This document shows, piece after piece, positions 18,470 through 27,672 of a stretch of DNA of 64,000 nucleotides (position 1 is the first letter of the stretch; each line of letters opens with the position of its first letter). The notes below the pieces were generated by a model. That model had not been told where the DNA came from and searched no databases. It worked only from the letters and a program-made list of their open reading frames with translations. Origin of the DNA: Hyphomonadaceae bacterium TMED5 (GTDB taxonomy: Bacteria > Pseudomonadota > Alphaproteobacteria > Caulobacterales > Hyphomonadaceae); NCBI GenBank assembly GCA_002173095.1, contig NHBK01000014.1:62001-126000 (forward strand), given 5' to 3'. A program made the position numbers and the translations under genes.

Positions 18470-19553
18470 CGGCATTTCGTTTTTAGCGGCAGCTGCCCTA
18501 CTGGCAGCCTGCGCGTCTCAGGACACAACGGCCACACCGACCTCACCTTTCGGCCCATTGGTGCCTATCACTGAAATTGCAGAGATTTCATGCCCGGAAG
18601 GCGTGGAATTTGTTCTGCCGCAGCGCATTGAGCTGGAGTATGAACCTGTCGCCTGGCTGCGCGATGAGGACGCTCTGCCCGCAGAGTATTTCGCGCCGCT
18701 CACGCCCCGCGGCATTTATCACCTGACCAGCTCCGACCCACGTTTTGGCGGCCTGTCCGGGATCGATTCTTTGGACGAAGACACTGCCATTCTGGTTTCT
18801 GATAATGGCAATCTTCTCTGGATGGATGTGTCGCCGGAAACCATCGCTCCCACCGGAACAGCCTTCATGACAGCTCTTCGTGGTTCAGAAGGCCAGTCTC
18901 TGGATGGACGGCTCTTCCGCGATGCCGAAGGTATTGCGTGGACCGAAGACGCTCTGTTTGTAAGTTTTGAACGGGGCCACCGGGTTCTGGGATACGACAT
19001 TGAAGCCTGCGGCGCTTATGCGCGCGGTGCGCTCGTCATCGATTATTCCCATGGCCGGTTTGGCCTGAACCGCACCGTCGGCGAAAACGAAGGCATGGAA
19101 GCGCTCGCAGCCCGAGGCAATGCAGAACTGATTGTCGGTGTGGAGTCGCGATCTTTTGCGGGGGCGAGCGCAGGCGTGTTCTCTGGCCCGCGCGCGCCTT
19201 TTAACCTGACCTTCCCTGCCCCTGAGATCACTATGCTAGTGGGTATGGATCTGGTTGAAGTCGAAGACGCACCAGACCGTCTCTACACACTGTTCCGGTC
19301 TTACGACCCGCTGCGCGGCAATCGCATCGCTATAGCTGTCACGCCGCTGAATGAAGACGGGTCCATTGGTGAAATGGAGCAGCTGACCTTTATCGACAGC
19401 AATGCAGCTGTCGATAATTTTGAAGGGATCACGGCGCAGGCGATCAATGAGACCACCGACCGGATCATGATTATCTCTGACAATAACTTCTCAGACCGTC
19501 AGCGAACGCTTCTGGCGATCTTCGATTATGAGCACCATTGGGAAGAGGACTAA
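18453..19553 (+). CDS. Phytase-like esterase family lipoprotein
   Basis: A 366-residue lipoprotein whose lipobox LLAAC gives Cys20. The rest matches the esterase-like/phytase-like beta-propeller family (Pfam PF13449): GGLSGIDSL near residue 105, then a DAEGIAW segment and a downstream NEGMEAL segment in the usual order. The family members are secreted, and their phosphoester substrate is mostly unproven. It starts inside the last 17 bases of cobT, an overlap that implies coupled translation. The pairing of cobT with this family recurs in alphaproteobacteria, though no mechanism is known. Its 3' end takes part in a palindrome with the convergent amidohydrolase gene. Confidence 0.85.
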   Translation: MRSKLSGISFLAAAALLAACASQDTTATPTSPFGPLVPITEIAEISCPEGVEFVLPQRIELEYEPVAWLRDEDALPAEYFAPLTPRGIYHLTSSDPRFGGLSGIDSLDEDTAILVSDNGNLLWMDVSPETIAPTGTAFMTALRGSEGQSLDGRLFRDAEGIAWTEDALFVSFERGHRVLGYDIEACGAYARGALVIDYSHGRFGLNRTVGENEGMEALAARGNAELIVGVESRSFAGASAGVFSGPRAPFNLTFPAPEITMLVGMDLVEVEDAPDRLYTLFRSYDPLRGNRIAIAVTPLNEDGSIGEMEQLTFIDSNAAVDNFEGITAQAINETTDRIMIISDNNFSDRQRTLLAIFDYEHHWEED

Positions 19554-19566
19554 AACCTAGTCCTCT
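19544..19566. terminator. Palindrome made of the two convergent stop regions
   Basis: AGAGGACTA, a 5-base loop AAACC and TAGTCCTCT form a perfect 9-bp stem. Both stop codons lie within it (TAA of the esterase on plus, TAG of the amidohydrolase on minus), so both proteins end in Glu-Asp. There is no T tract. It may act as a weak bidirectional terminator or 3' end stabiliser. Confidence 0.5.
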
Positions 19567-21239
19567 GCGCTCCAGACAATTTCTCCGTCGACAATAGTCA
19601 GCAGAGGCTTTGTTGCCAGAATGTCTTCATCTGCAATCGTCATAAGGTCCTGATCGAAGACAGAGAAATCACCATGTTTACCAACTTCAATCGTGCCGAG
19701 CTCATCCTCAGCGAATGAGGCATAGGCTGCATTGCGGGTGAACAGGCCCAGCGCATCAAAGCGGGAAAGCGCCTGCTCCGGGTGCCAGCCCTCGCCGGTG
19801 AACCCCTGAAGGTCACGGCGGACTGTCGCCGCATAAAACTCAATGATCGGATCACCCACCTCAACAGGCGCATCAGACCCACCCGTGATCAGAACGCCCT
19901 GATCCATCAAATCCTGCCAGGCATAAGCCGTTGAAAGCCGCGCCATACCAAGGCGGCTCGGTGCAAAATGCAGGTCACCAATCGCGTGAGATGGCTGCAT
20001 GCTGGCAATGACACCAAGGTCAGCAAACATGGCCTGATCCTCACCCCGCACAATCTGGGAATGCTCAATGCGCCAGCGCGGATCAAGGTCAATCGGCTCG
20101 CCATCCTCATCCAGCATTTCAGGAACCGCCTCGAACGCCTCTTCCATCCAGGTCAGCGCATTATAATTGGCAAGGTCACCAATCGCATGGATTGCGATCT
20201 GAACATCATTTTCAAGCGCGTAGGTGAAGAATTCTACCGTTTCATCATGCTCTCGAAGCGGAAGGCCAGTTGTATCCGGCGCATCGGAATACGGCTGGAA
20301 AAGCAGCGCCCCACGAGAGCCAAGCGCACCGTCCATAAAGAGCTTCACTGCACGTGTGGTAACGCGCGAACCGGAAGGAGACCGGTTGATCGCCATTTCG
20401 ATCTGATCTGGTGTCACGGCATTATAAGTGCGCAGCGGGATATCGCCCTCAATCGAAAGCGCATCAATCGCGGCGAGCTCTCCAGCATTCACAGATACAT
20501 TGTGCAGCCCGGTCCAGCCTCTGGAGGCGTAGACATCATAACCTGTGCGCACAAAACGCAGCATGTCGTCTGGCGTAGGCTCGCCAAACAGACCCGATAC
20601 AAGCCCCATGGCGTTGTCGATGAGCATGCCGTTCGGCGTGCCGTCTTCAGCTTTCAGAATATCGCCGCCGGATGGAGGCTCTGTCTCGGCTGTCACACCG
20701 GAAACGTCCAGTGCGGCGGAATTTGCGACCAGCGCATGGCCATCGGCGCGAACCAGTACCACCGGAATATCGGCCACCACGGCATCAATATCTGATGCCA
20801 TAGGGAAGCGTCCTTCCGGCCAATGGGTTTCGATCCAGCCTCGGCCAATAATCGTCTCTACGTCCGGAAAGGCTTCGCGATAGGCCAGTACTTCAGCCTG
20901 AAGCTGCTCTACGGACAAAACCTGATCAAGATTGAGCGAAAGCTCACGCTCACCAACGCCGGACAAATGCACGTGGGAATCGGTAAAGCCCGGAAACATG
21001 ACGGCATTATCAGGAAGACGAACAATGCGCGCGCCGGTCGCCGAAGAGGTAATCGCGCCATCCATTGGGCCGGTATAGACGATGAGCCCGTCACCCACAG
21101 CGACGGCTTCAACCGTCTCGCCATCTTCAACGCCGGTATAGATTGTGCCGCCCGTATAGATCACATCTGCACGGATCGGGACCTCGCGGTTACAAGCCGC
21201 CATAAGGATGAGAGCTGATATGACAGCGAGATTGCGCAT
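19557..21239 (-). CDS. Amidohydrolase family protein (YtcJ-like), lipoprotein
   Basis: A 560-residue metal-dependent hydrolase of the amidohydrolase-3/YtcJ group. The signal has a lipobox LMAAC (Cys16), predicting a lipid-anchored periplasmic enzyme. Metal-site motifs appear in order: FPGFTDSHVHL (first His pair, near residue 90), a central IHAIGD His, and the late SDAPVEV Asp. The C-terminal strand with VGKHGDFSVFD closes the usual beta-sandwich. Related enzymes hydrolyse exocyclic amides and N-substituted formamides; the substrate here is unknown. It is monocistronic, convergent with the phytase-like gene, and followed upstream by the L28 gene and its terminator. Confidence 0.88.
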   Translation of the reverse strand: MRNLAVISALILMAACNREVPIRADVIYTGGTIYTGVEDGETVEAVAVGDGLIVYTGPMDGAITSSATGARIVRLPDNAVMFPGFTDSHVHLSGVGERELSLNLDQVLSVEQLQAEVLAYREAFPDVETIIGRGWIETHWPEGRFPMASDIDAVVADIPVVLVRADGHALVANSAALDVSGVTAETEPPSGGDILKAEDGTPNGMLIDNAMGLVSGLFGEPTPDDMLRFVRTGYDVYASRGWTGLHNVSVNAGELAAIDALSIEGDIPLRTYNAVTPDQIEMAINRSPSGSRVTTRAVKLFMDGALGSRGALLFQPYSDAPDTTGLPLREHDETVEFFTYALENDVQIAIHAIGDLANYNALTWMEEAFEAVPEMLDEDGEPIDLDPRWRIEHSQIVRGEDQAMFADLGVIASMQPSHAIGDLHFAPSRLGMARLSTAYAWQDLMDQGVLITGGSDAPVEVGDPIIEFYAATVRRDLQGFTGEGWHPEQALSRFDALGLFTRNAAYASFAEDELGTIEVGKHGDFSVFDQDLMTIADEDILATKPLLTIVDGEIVWSAED

Positions 21240-21280
21240 GTTTCTTCCCCGTTTCAGATTCTACTGAACAGGTTTGCGCA

Positions 21281-21305
21281 TAAAAAAAGCGCCTCGCAAG
21301 GCGCT
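21281..21305 (-). terminator. Rho-independent terminator of rpmB
   Basis: The stem AGCGCCT/AGGCGCT is followed on the minus strand by seven T residues. It lies about 30 bases after the rpmB stop. Confidence 0.9.
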
Positions 21306-21333
21306 CTTTCAAACTTAGAGGCAGAAACTCAGC

Positions 21334-21627
21334 TTACGCTGCAGCTTCAGCCTGCTTTTTCTCGATGTCAGCAAGAATTTTCTGGCCACGATCGTTAAGC
21401 GCAGACTTCTTGGTTTTCATCAGATAGCCGTCGAGGCCGCCATGCTTGTCAACGGTACGCAGCGTGCTTGCAGCGATACGCATTTTGAAGTTGCGGTCGA
21501 GGATTTCAGAATGAAGAGTCACGTTCACCAGGTTCGGAAGGAACCGGCGCTTGGACTTAATGTTTGAGTGGCTCACCCGGTTACCAACCATTGGGGATTT
21601 GCCTGAAAGTTCACATTCGCGCGACAT
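21334..21627 (-). CDS. rpmB: Ribosomal protein L28
   Basis: A 97-residue 50S subunit protein. It starts MSRECELSGKSPMVGNRVSH, the L28 N-terminal signature, and has the SKRRFLPNL core and the STLRTVDKHGGLDGYL segment. The C-terminal extension (KTKKSALNDRGQKILADIE) is normal for alphaproteobacterial L28. It is a single-gene unit with its own strong terminator. The first cysteine position of zinc-binding L28 forms is present, but the full four-Cys set is not, so this is the zinc-independent type. Confidence 0.97.
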   Translation of the reverse strand: MSRECELSGKSPMVGNRVSHSNIKSKRRFLPNLVNVTLHSEILDRNFKMRIAASTLRTVDKHGGLDGYLMKTKKSALNDRGQKILADIEKKQAEAAA

Positions 21628-21864
21628 GGCTGCGCCTCTTAATCATCGTGTAAGAAAACTGGAAGCGCGGGCTTTACGCATTTCAGAGCTAAAGGTCAAC
21701 AGTGATTCGCCAGAGTCATGCGATTCTCCTGCTGTGGTTTTATCCATGACAGGGAAAATATGGAGATTCTGTGATTAGGCTGTTCATATTCGCGTCGAAT
21801 TGGTTGTGTTATGCGTTTTCAAGCTCGGGGTGGGCGTAGAGTTTTTTACAGAGGTATTCCACGC

Positions 21865-22734
21865 ATGAAAGCGAAATTATTGGCCGGTCTGGCTCTGGCA
21901 ACAACAGCGCTGGCTACCCCAGCTGTGACGAGCCAGGAAGCTGATCTTGCTTCCTTTGGACCGGACACCAATCCAGTTCTGGTGGATGTGCGCGACGGAA
22001 ACCCTCGCCGCTTCATTTATGAGCTGGAAGCGACGGCTTATCTTCTTTTCATTCCAATCACCGCGCGTGCCAGTTTCGATGTGAATTTGCACGGCGACAC
22101 TTATGACATGACCTCACAGGTGCGCACGACAGGCGTTGCCGACATCTTCGTCGACTATGACATGCAGCTCGCTGCCAGCGGTTATGTGAATGATGATGGC
22201 CTGCGGACCTATAATTACATCAGTCAGAACCATGACGGCAAAAAGAACCGCCGTGTGGAGATGACCTATCACCCGGATTCCTTCGACATGGTGGCAACAC
22301 CTGCCTTCGGCGATCTGGGCCACCCACCGGCCACCACCGAACAGGCACTCGCAGCGCTGGACCCGATCACGGCGCTGATCAATGTCTCATTCCAGCCGCG
22401 CGACCCGGATGAACCTTGCGGCGGTCCGATCCGCACATTTGATGGTCGTCAGCTGACAGAGCTTACTCTGGAATACATTCAGGAAGCTGACATTCGCACA
22501 CGTGCATGGCGCGGCCACGGCATTGAATGCCATGTCACGCTGAACCGGGTTGCGGGCTATAATGAAGGTGAAACCGGCTCAAACCTTTCAGGTATTGATG
22601 GCCCGATGCGCATTTTCTTTGCCGAGGCCATTCCGGGCATGATGATCCCGGTCAAAATCGTGGTCGATTCTGAAGACATTGGCCGCATCACACTTCAGAC
22701 CCGCCGTCTTGAATTGCTCGACGCGGAGTCCTGA
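21865..22734 (+). CDS. DUF3108 family exported protein
   Basis: A 289-residue exported protein that begins MKAKLLAGLALATTALATPA, a clear Sec signal, with GAGGT upstream of the ATG. An in-frame ATG 18 codons earlier lacks a signal-like start. The mature part is beta-rich and matches the DUF3108 pattern, with the YELEATAYLLFIPITARASF start and pairs of strands such as RRVEMTYHPDSFDM. Two cysteines (in EPCGGPI and GIECHV) may form a disulfide. The family is periplasmic or outer-membrane linked and has no settled function. It is followed by a strong terminator. Confidence 0.8.
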   Translation: MKAKLLAGLALATTALATPAVTSQEADLASFGPDTNPVLVDVRDGNPRRFIYELEATAYLLFIPITARASFDVNLHGDTYDMTSQVRTTGVADIFVDYDMQLAASGYVNDDGLRTYNYISQNHDGKKNRRVEMTYHPDSFDMVATPAFGDLGHPPATTEQALAALDPITALINVSFQPRDPDEPCGGPIRTFDGRQLTELTLEYIQEADIRTRAWRGHGIECHVTLNRVAGYNEGETGSNLSGIDGPMRIFFAEAIPGMMIPVKIVVDSEDIGRITLQTRRLELLDAES

Positions 22735-22751
22735 GGCTCCAGGTGGAGACG

Positions 22752-22782
22752 AAAAAGCCGCCCCGTCCGGGCGGCTTTTTTA
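22752..22782. terminator. Strong bidirectional terminator
   Basis: AAAAAGCCGCCC, loop CGTCC, GGGCGGCTTTTTT: a GC-rich 7-bp core with A/T flanks on both sides. It serves the DUF3108 gene on plus and the oxygenase gene on minus. Confidence 0.95.
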
Positions 22783-22791
22783 TATCTGTTC

Positions 22792-23511
22792 TCAACTCGC
22801 ATCATGGAAGATCAGCCCAAGCGTATGCCGCACCCCGGCCCACACCTCGCTGACGCCATGACGAAGCTTCACCCGATAGTCTCCCCGGCTGCCTTCGACC
22901 GGGCGCTCATTCACGGCAAAAATTACGGCGTCACCCTGTTTCAATGGAATAAGGTGCGGGCGACTTTGCATTCGGGGACGCTGTTCTGTGAGAATAAGCC
23001 CGCCGCCCTGAAACTCTTCGCCCGGCCGCGATAGCAAGACCGCCATCTGCAACGGAAAATTCAGCGCGCCATAAAGGTCCTGATGAAGGCAATTATAGTC
23101 ACCAGCCTCATACTTTAACAGAAGAGGGGTCGGGCGGGTCTGTCCCGCCTCGTAGCAGATTTTCAGATAGTCCTGATGGATCGCCGGATATGTCCAATTG
23201 TGCCCGAGACGCCCGGCCCAGGCATTCGCGATTGGCGCGAGACGCGCATATAAAGTTGCACGTAGGCCGGATAAGTCATCCGGCAGTGGATAGCTGAAAT
23301 ACTTGTATTCACCGCGTCCAAAGCCGTGCCTCTGCATAATGACCCGACTTCTAAAGTGCTCATCACCCTCATCATATAATGATCGGATGGCTCGGCAGTC
23401 ATGTTCTGCGAACAGCTCAGGCAAAAGTGCCCAGCCCCGCGCATTCAGGTCGGCCGCAATATCTGCCCAGTTATAGCGATTGAGAATGGTTTGGGATGTT
23501 TCAGTGCTCAT
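22792..23511 (-). CDS. 2-oxoglutarate/Fe(II)-dependent oxygenase
   Basis: A 239-residue cytoplasmic protein of the prolyl-hydroxylase-like 2OG oxygenase superfamily (COG3826-like). The iron ligands are HQD in NCLHQDLYG and the distal His in RVKLRHGVSEV. The Arg of GVRHTLGLIFHDA near the C-terminus is the likely 2OG ligand, or close to it. The C-terminus ends shortly after. I chose the ATG giving MSTETSQTIL; a longer reading of 28 residues upstream has no family-like features. The substrate is unknown; relatives hydroxylate protein or small-molecule targets. Its gene diverges from an exported protein gene. Confidence 0.85.
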   Translation of the reverse strand: MSTETSQTILNRYNWADIAADLNARGWALLPELFAEHDCRAIRSLYDEGDEHFRSRVIMQRHGFGRGEYKYFSYPLPDDLSGLRATLYARLAPIANAWAGRLGHNWTYPAIHQDYLKICYEAGQTRPTPLLLKYEAGDYNCLHQDLYGALNFPLQMAVLLSRPGEEFQGGGLILTEQRPRMQSRPHLIPLKQGDAVIFAVNERPVEGSRGDYRVKLRHGVSEVWAGVRHTLGLIFHDAS

Positions 23512-23686
23512 TGCTGCAGGTAAACACAGCGGGACGAGCACGCATTCCGGTTCTTGCGGTTCGCATGGATCATTTCTTCCACGCAATACACGCAAAATTA
23601 TTGTGACATGCTTTTCCCAGTTGGCAGAAAATTTGGCTCAGTCATACTCGCCTTGTGATCTGGCCATCTGGCTGAGGAGACTTTCT

Positions 23687-24622
23687 ATGAAATTGCTGAT
23701 CAAAGCTGCATGCCTTGTCTCTTGCCTCGCTGGAAGCGCTTATGCGGCGCCGCCGCCCCCACCGCGTCCACCCGCAATGGAATTGCCAGATGAGTATCGC
23801 GGGTTCCGCCCGGCAATGGTCTACACCCAGTATGATAGCTGGCTGAAATACCATATCGCTGACGCTGTTGAGATCGCACTTCAGGACCTTGAGCGCTCAG
23901 GCCTTTCAGACGGATATGTGGCGGGCGCCGACCGGTATGTAAACGCAACGCCTATCCGTATCACCGGCATTCCGGACTGGCCCGTGCATGCATCTGAAAG
24001 CGTGATTGAACAGGTCTGCCTGAAAGACCCTGAAGACGATCAACAGGCCTTTCATGCCCGCTTCAGCGCCGCCATTCAGGCGGGCAGTGATGAGGCAACA
24101 ACCATTCTGGACGAACGTAATAATCCGGAATGTTACTGGCAGTATCGCATTTCTCGGTTTGCGCCAGCAGGCACCAATCCAGATATGCTCGTCCGCACGA
24201 TTGTTGAAGAGACATATCAATATGAAACCTTCATTGATGGGCTGATTGATACAGGGTTTTCTGCCGGTCAGGCGCTGACACGCGAAGACGATCTGTCAGG
24301 CATTGTTCCAGAGGCTTTGCCCAGTCTGATTGATGGCACTTATGTTCGCGTCTTCGATGAACAGAGCTGCCCGGGCCTTCTGGAAGCGCTCACCGCAATT
24401 GAAGCCCTGGATCTTGGCACACTTGATATTGGTGGTTTTGGTGAGGACACTGAAATTCAGCCTGCCATGCCACATTCCGGCGCTGTCCGAGTGGAAATCA
24501 CTGGGCCACAGGCCGGGACTGACGCTGTCATGCAGTTTCAGACCAGAAGCGGCGGCATAGCCGCTGACATCACCAGCGCGCTCTGGACCGGAATTGAAGA
24601 CTGCACGCCGGAGATTTTCTGA
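23687..24622 (+). CDS. Exported protein of unknown function
   Basis: A 311-residue protein with a Sec signal peptide (MKLLIKAACLVSCLAGSAYA) followed at once by a proline run (APPPPPRPP), a pattern of periplasmic or surface proteins. GAGGAGA precedes the ATG at good distance; the frame is open further upstream, but no signal-like start exists there. Five cysteines in the mature part could make disulfides. I recognise no family. It sits alone between the divergent oxygenase and the aldehyde dehydrogenase. The gene call rests on the signal peptide and ribosome site. Confidence 0.75.
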   Translation: MKLLIKAACLVSCLAGSAYAAPPPPPRPPAMELPDEYRGFRPAMVYTQYDSWLKYHIADAVEIALQDLERSGLSDGYVAGADRYVNATPIRITGIPDWPVHASESVIEQVCLKDPEDDQQAFHARFSAAIQAGSDEATTILDERNNPECYWQYRISRFAPAGTNPDMLVRTIVEETYQYETFIDGLIDTGFSAGQALTREDDLSGIVPEALPSLIDGTYVRVFDEQSCPGLLEALTAIEALDLGTLDIGGFGEDTEIQPAMPHSGAVRVEITGPQAGTDAVMQFQTRSGGIAADITSALWTGIEDCTPEIF

Positions 24623-24709
24623 GACACCGGTTTCCTTCACGTTACCCCGCGACAAACGCGGATGCCCGTCTTATATGTTGTGCAGCAGACAAAATAAGGG
24701 AGAAACATA

Positions 24710-26131
24710 ATGCAGGAATACCTGAAATTTTACATCAATGGCGAATGGGTGGACCCGGTTGAACCGCGCACCATCGACGTTGAAAATCCTGCCACTGAAG
24801 AGCCTTTCGCGCGCATTTCACTCGGCTCTGCGGCTGATGTCGACAAAGCCGTAGCTGCTGCGAAAGCTGCTTTTGAAACCTTCTCCCAGACATCGGTAGA
24901 GTATCGCGCTGACCTTCTCGAAAAAATCGCTGCGATCTATCAGGAACGCATGGCTGAAATCGGTCAGGCGATTGAAAACGAAATGGGTGCGCCAACCTGG
25001 CTGGCGCAGGCTGTTCAGGCCCCGACCGGTCTTGGCCATTACATGACCGCCGCAAAAGTGCTGCGCGGTTATGAATTCGAAGAGATGAAAGGCACGACCA
25101 TGGTTCGCAAAGAACCAATCGGTGTGTGCGGCTTCATCACGCCGTGGAACTGGCCTGCAAACCAAATTGCCTGCAAAGTCGCTCCGGCGATCGCGACAGG
25201 CTGTACTATGGTGCTCAAACCATCCGAAATCGCACCAATTGATGCGATGATTCTGGCTGAAGTCATGCATGATGCGGGCGTACCAGCAGGCGTGTTCAAC
25301 CTTGTAAACGGCGATGGACCGGGCGTTGGCCAGGCTATGTCCGGTCATAAAGACATCGATATGATGTCCTTTACGGGTTCGACCCGCGCAGGCGTTCTCG
25401 TGTCTCAGGCGGCCGCGCCAACGGTGAAACGTGTTGCTCTGGAGCTTGGCGGCAAGTCGCCAAACATCATTCTGCCAGATGCAGACCTGGAGGCAGCCGT
25501 TAAAGGCGGTGTCATTGGTATGATGAACAATACCGGACAATCCTGTAATGCCCCGTCGCGTATGCTGGTACACAAAGACCAGCATGATCAGGCTGCTGGC
25601 ATCGCAAAAGCGGTTGCAGAAGCCATTCAGGTTGGCACAGGCGAAAAGCGCTCACTCGGCCCGATTTCGAATGCGAACCAGTACAATAAAGTACAGGAAC
25701 TCATTCAGAAGGGTATTGATGAAGGCGCGACATTGGTTGCAGGCGGCCTTGGGCGTCCCGATGGGCTCAATCAGGGCTATTACGCGAAGCCGACCGTTTT
25801 TTCGAACGTCTCCAACGACATGACCATCGCGCAAGAAGAAATCTTCGGCCCTGTGCTTTGCATGATCCCTTATGAAGACGAGGATGACGCCATTCGCATC
25901 GCCAACGACACGGTTTATGGCCTGTCGAGCTATGTGTCTGCCGGTACGGTTGGGAAGGCCGCTGATGTGGCGAAAAAGATCCGCGCAGGCATGGCTCACC
26001 TTAATGGTGCAGGCCCAGACCTGATGGCGCCATTTGGCGGCTATAAGCAGTCCGGCAATGGCCGTGAGTGGGGTCCGGTTGCGTTTGAGGAGTTCCTCGA
26101 ACTTAAAGCCATGATGGGCGCTGGCGCCTGA
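24710..26131 (+). CDS. NAD(P)-dependent aldehyde dehydrogenase
   Basis: A 473-residue ALDH superfamily enzyme oxidising an aldehyde to the acid. Key residues are Asn147 in PWNWPA, the cofactor motif FTGSTRAG (221-228), Glu245 in ELGGKSP and the nucleophile Cys279 in NNTGQSCNAPSR. The C-terminal FGGYKQSGNGREWG motif is intact. A strong GGGAG ribosome site precedes the start. It is monocistronic with a clear terminator after it. The family resembles broad-specificity ALDHs; the substrate cannot be told from sequence. Confidence 0.95.
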   Translation: MQEYLKFYINGEWVDPVEPRTIDVENPATEEPFARISLGSAADVDKAVAAAKAAFETFSQTSVEYRADLLEKIAAIYQERMAEIGQAIENEMGAPTWLAQAVQAPTGLGHYMTAAKVLRGYEFEEMKGTTMVRKEPIGVCGFITPWNWPANQIACKVAPAIATGCTMVLKPSEIAPIDAMILAEVMHDAGVPAGVFNLVNGDGPGVGQAMSGHKDIDMMSFTGSTRAGVLVSQAAAPTVKRVALELGGKSPNIILPDADLEAAVKGGVIGMMNNTGQSCNAPSRMLVHKDQHDQAAGIAKAVAEAIQVGTGEKRSLGPISNANQYNKVQELIQKGIDEGATLVAGGLGRPDGLNQGYYAKPTVFSNVSNDMTIAQEEIFGPVLCMIPYEDEDDAIRIANDTVYGLSSYVSAGTVGKAADVAKKIRAGMAHLNGAGPDLMAPFGGYKQSGNGREWGPVAFEEFLELKAMMGAGA

Positions 26132-26159
26132 TCACGGCCTCTTCTCTGAATTATGATTA

Positions 26160-26187
26160 AAGCGGCGCCGGAAAGCGCCGCTTTTTT
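26160..26187 (+). terminator. Rho-independent terminator of the aldehyde dehydrogenase gene
   Basis: AGCGGCGC, loop CGGAAA, GCGCCGCT, then a T run. Confidence 0.93.
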
Positions 26188-26262
26188 CGTATGAAAAGCA
26201 GTGACGCGCTTTCCAAAGTGTCTGGGCGCGTTACATTATAATCAGACAATGGAGGCTCCCCC

Positions 26263-26784
26263 GTGCGTACACGTTTATCTCTCGCCAGCCTGGCCTGCGC
26301 CGCTCTTCTGTCTGCTTGCGCCTCTTCGACAGCTTATGGTCCTGCAGCGGAAACCGGTTATGGCTTTAACGAAACCCGTATTGAACAGAACCGATATCAG
26401 GTTTCTTTCTCGGGGAATTCACTGACAGACCTTCAAACGGTTGAGCGCTATCTGCTTTACCGCGCAGCCGAACTGACCGTGCAAAACGACTATGATTATT
26501 TCATCATGGTGAACCGCCAGACGGATGAGGATTCCTCTTACCGCTCCACAGGCTTTGCGCAGCCGAACTTTGCCTTGCAGTATTACAGCCCGTCATGGGG
26601 CTGGAGACACTCATACTCGCCATTCTATAATGACGTTGATATGCGTGAAGTCTCTCGCTTTGAAGCACTTGCAGAGGTCCTGATGGGCAGCGGCACCAAG
26701 CCTGCAGATGTGAATGCATATGGCGCGGAAGATGTGCTGGCCAATATGGCACCATCTGTTCAACGCGCTGGCCAGCCGCTCTAA
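26263..26784 (+). CDS. CC0125/CC1285 family lipoprotein
   Basis: A 173-residue lipoprotein starting at GTG with GGAGG 8 bases upstream. The lipobox LLSAC gives Cys19. After it come YGPAAETGYGFNETRIEQNRY and the GNSLTDLQTVERYLLYRAAE segment, which are diagnostic of the CC0125/CC1285 lipoprotein group found mainly in Caulobacterales and relatives. The ALTVQNDYDYF-type stretch and a Tyr/Ser-rich middle follow. Members are thought to be outer-membrane or periplasmic; no function is established. It supports the taxonomic placement of the window. Confidence 0.85.
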   Translation: MRTRLSLASLACAALLSACASSTAYGPAAETGYGFNETRIEQNRYQVSFSGNSLTDLQTVERYLLYRAAELTVQNDYDYFIMVNRQTDEDSSYRSTGFAQPNFALQYYSPSWGWRHSYSPFYNDVDMREVSRFEALAEVLMGSGTKPADVNAYGAEDVLANMAPSVQRAGQPL

Positions 26785-26835
26785 TCTGCGGCTGACACAT
26801 TATAGGTTTTCGTCAGACGGTATGCGCTGGGCCTG

Positions 26836-27615
26836 CTAGCGCATACCCATGCGGATCGCACCATCAAGGCGTACGTCTTCACCGTTGAAATAAGCGTTCT
26901 CAATCATCTGAAGCGCAAGAGACGCATATTCCGGCGGATTACCGAGGCGCGCCGGGTTTGGCACAGACGCCGCCAGAGCCTGTTTCACATTCTCAGGTGC
27001 GCCATTCATCAGAGGCGTATTGAAAATACCCGGCAAAATCGTGTTTACGCGGATCAGCTCACGCGCCAGATCGCGTGCAATCGGAAGGGTCATACCCACA
27101 ACGCCGCCCTTGGACGCGGAATACGCCGCCTGCCCCATCTGACCGTCTTCAGCGGCAACGGACGCAGTGTTCACAATAGCCCCGCGTTCGCCCTCAATCG
27201 GGTCGAGTGTCATCATGCCAGCCGCTGATTTCGCAATGCAACGGAATGTGCCGACCAGGTTGATCTGAACGATCATATTGAAAGCGTCGAGAGGGAAGTG
27301 TTTGATTTCCCCTGTGGTTTTGTCGCGCGACGCCGTTTTGTGGGCGTTGCCTGTCCCGGCGCAGTTGACCAGAATACGCTCCTGACCAATCGCAGCGCGG
27401 ACTTTCGCAAAGCCAGCATCAACATCCTCTTCAGAGGTTACATTCACCTTCGCGAACGCACCGCCCAGCTCTTTAGCCAGAGCTTCACCGCGCTCCTCAT
27501 TCAGGTCAAAAATGCCAACGCTCACGCCTTTAGCTGCCAGCGCGCGTGCCGTCGCTTCGCCAAGGCCCGACGCACCGCCTGTCACGACCGCAGAAATGCC
27601 AGATTTGAGTTCCAT
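26836..27615 (-). CDS. Short-chain dehydrogenase/reductase (3-hydroxyacyl-CoA dehydrogenase type II-like)
   Basis: A 259-residue SDR with the classical cofactor motif TGGASGLG (TGxxxGxG), the NCAG stabilising motif and the catalytic Ser...Tyr-x3-Lys (NTASVAA, then YSASKGG). Asp in the GIFDLN segment after strand 2 implies NAD preference. The overall pattern matches HSD17B10-like 3-hydroxyacyl-CoA dehydrogenases in fatty-acid oxidation. The start is the ATG with GGAAGGA upstream (MELKSG), not the one five codons earlier. Its stop lies inside a 9-bp palindrome shared with the space after the convergent lipoprotein gene. Confidence 0.92.
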   Translation of the reverse strand: MELKSGISAVVTGGASGLGEATARALAAKGVSVGIFDLNEERGEALAKELGGAFAKVNVTSEEDVDAGFAKVRAAIGQERILVNCAGTGNAHKTASRDKTTGEIKHFPLDAFNMIVQINLVGTFRCIAKSAAGMMTLDPIEGERGAIVNTASVAAEDGQMGQAAYSASKGGVVGMTLPIARDLARELIRVNTILPGIFNTPLMNGAPENVKQALAASVPNPARLGNPPEYASLALQMIENAYFNGEDVRLDGAIRMGMR

Positions 27616-27672
27616 GATATTCCTTCCCATATGTTCTGGGATGAAGACTGAACGATTAGACAGGACAAGCCA

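Noticed and set aside
21551-21778. 75-codon frame across the rpmB start
   Set aside because: The first part is antisense to L28, the rest is low-quality composition, and there is no start signal.
26819-26847. 9-bp palindrome at the SDR stop codon
   Set aside because: Real dyad, but without a T tract on either strand; too little to assign a function beyond the compact-end pattern.
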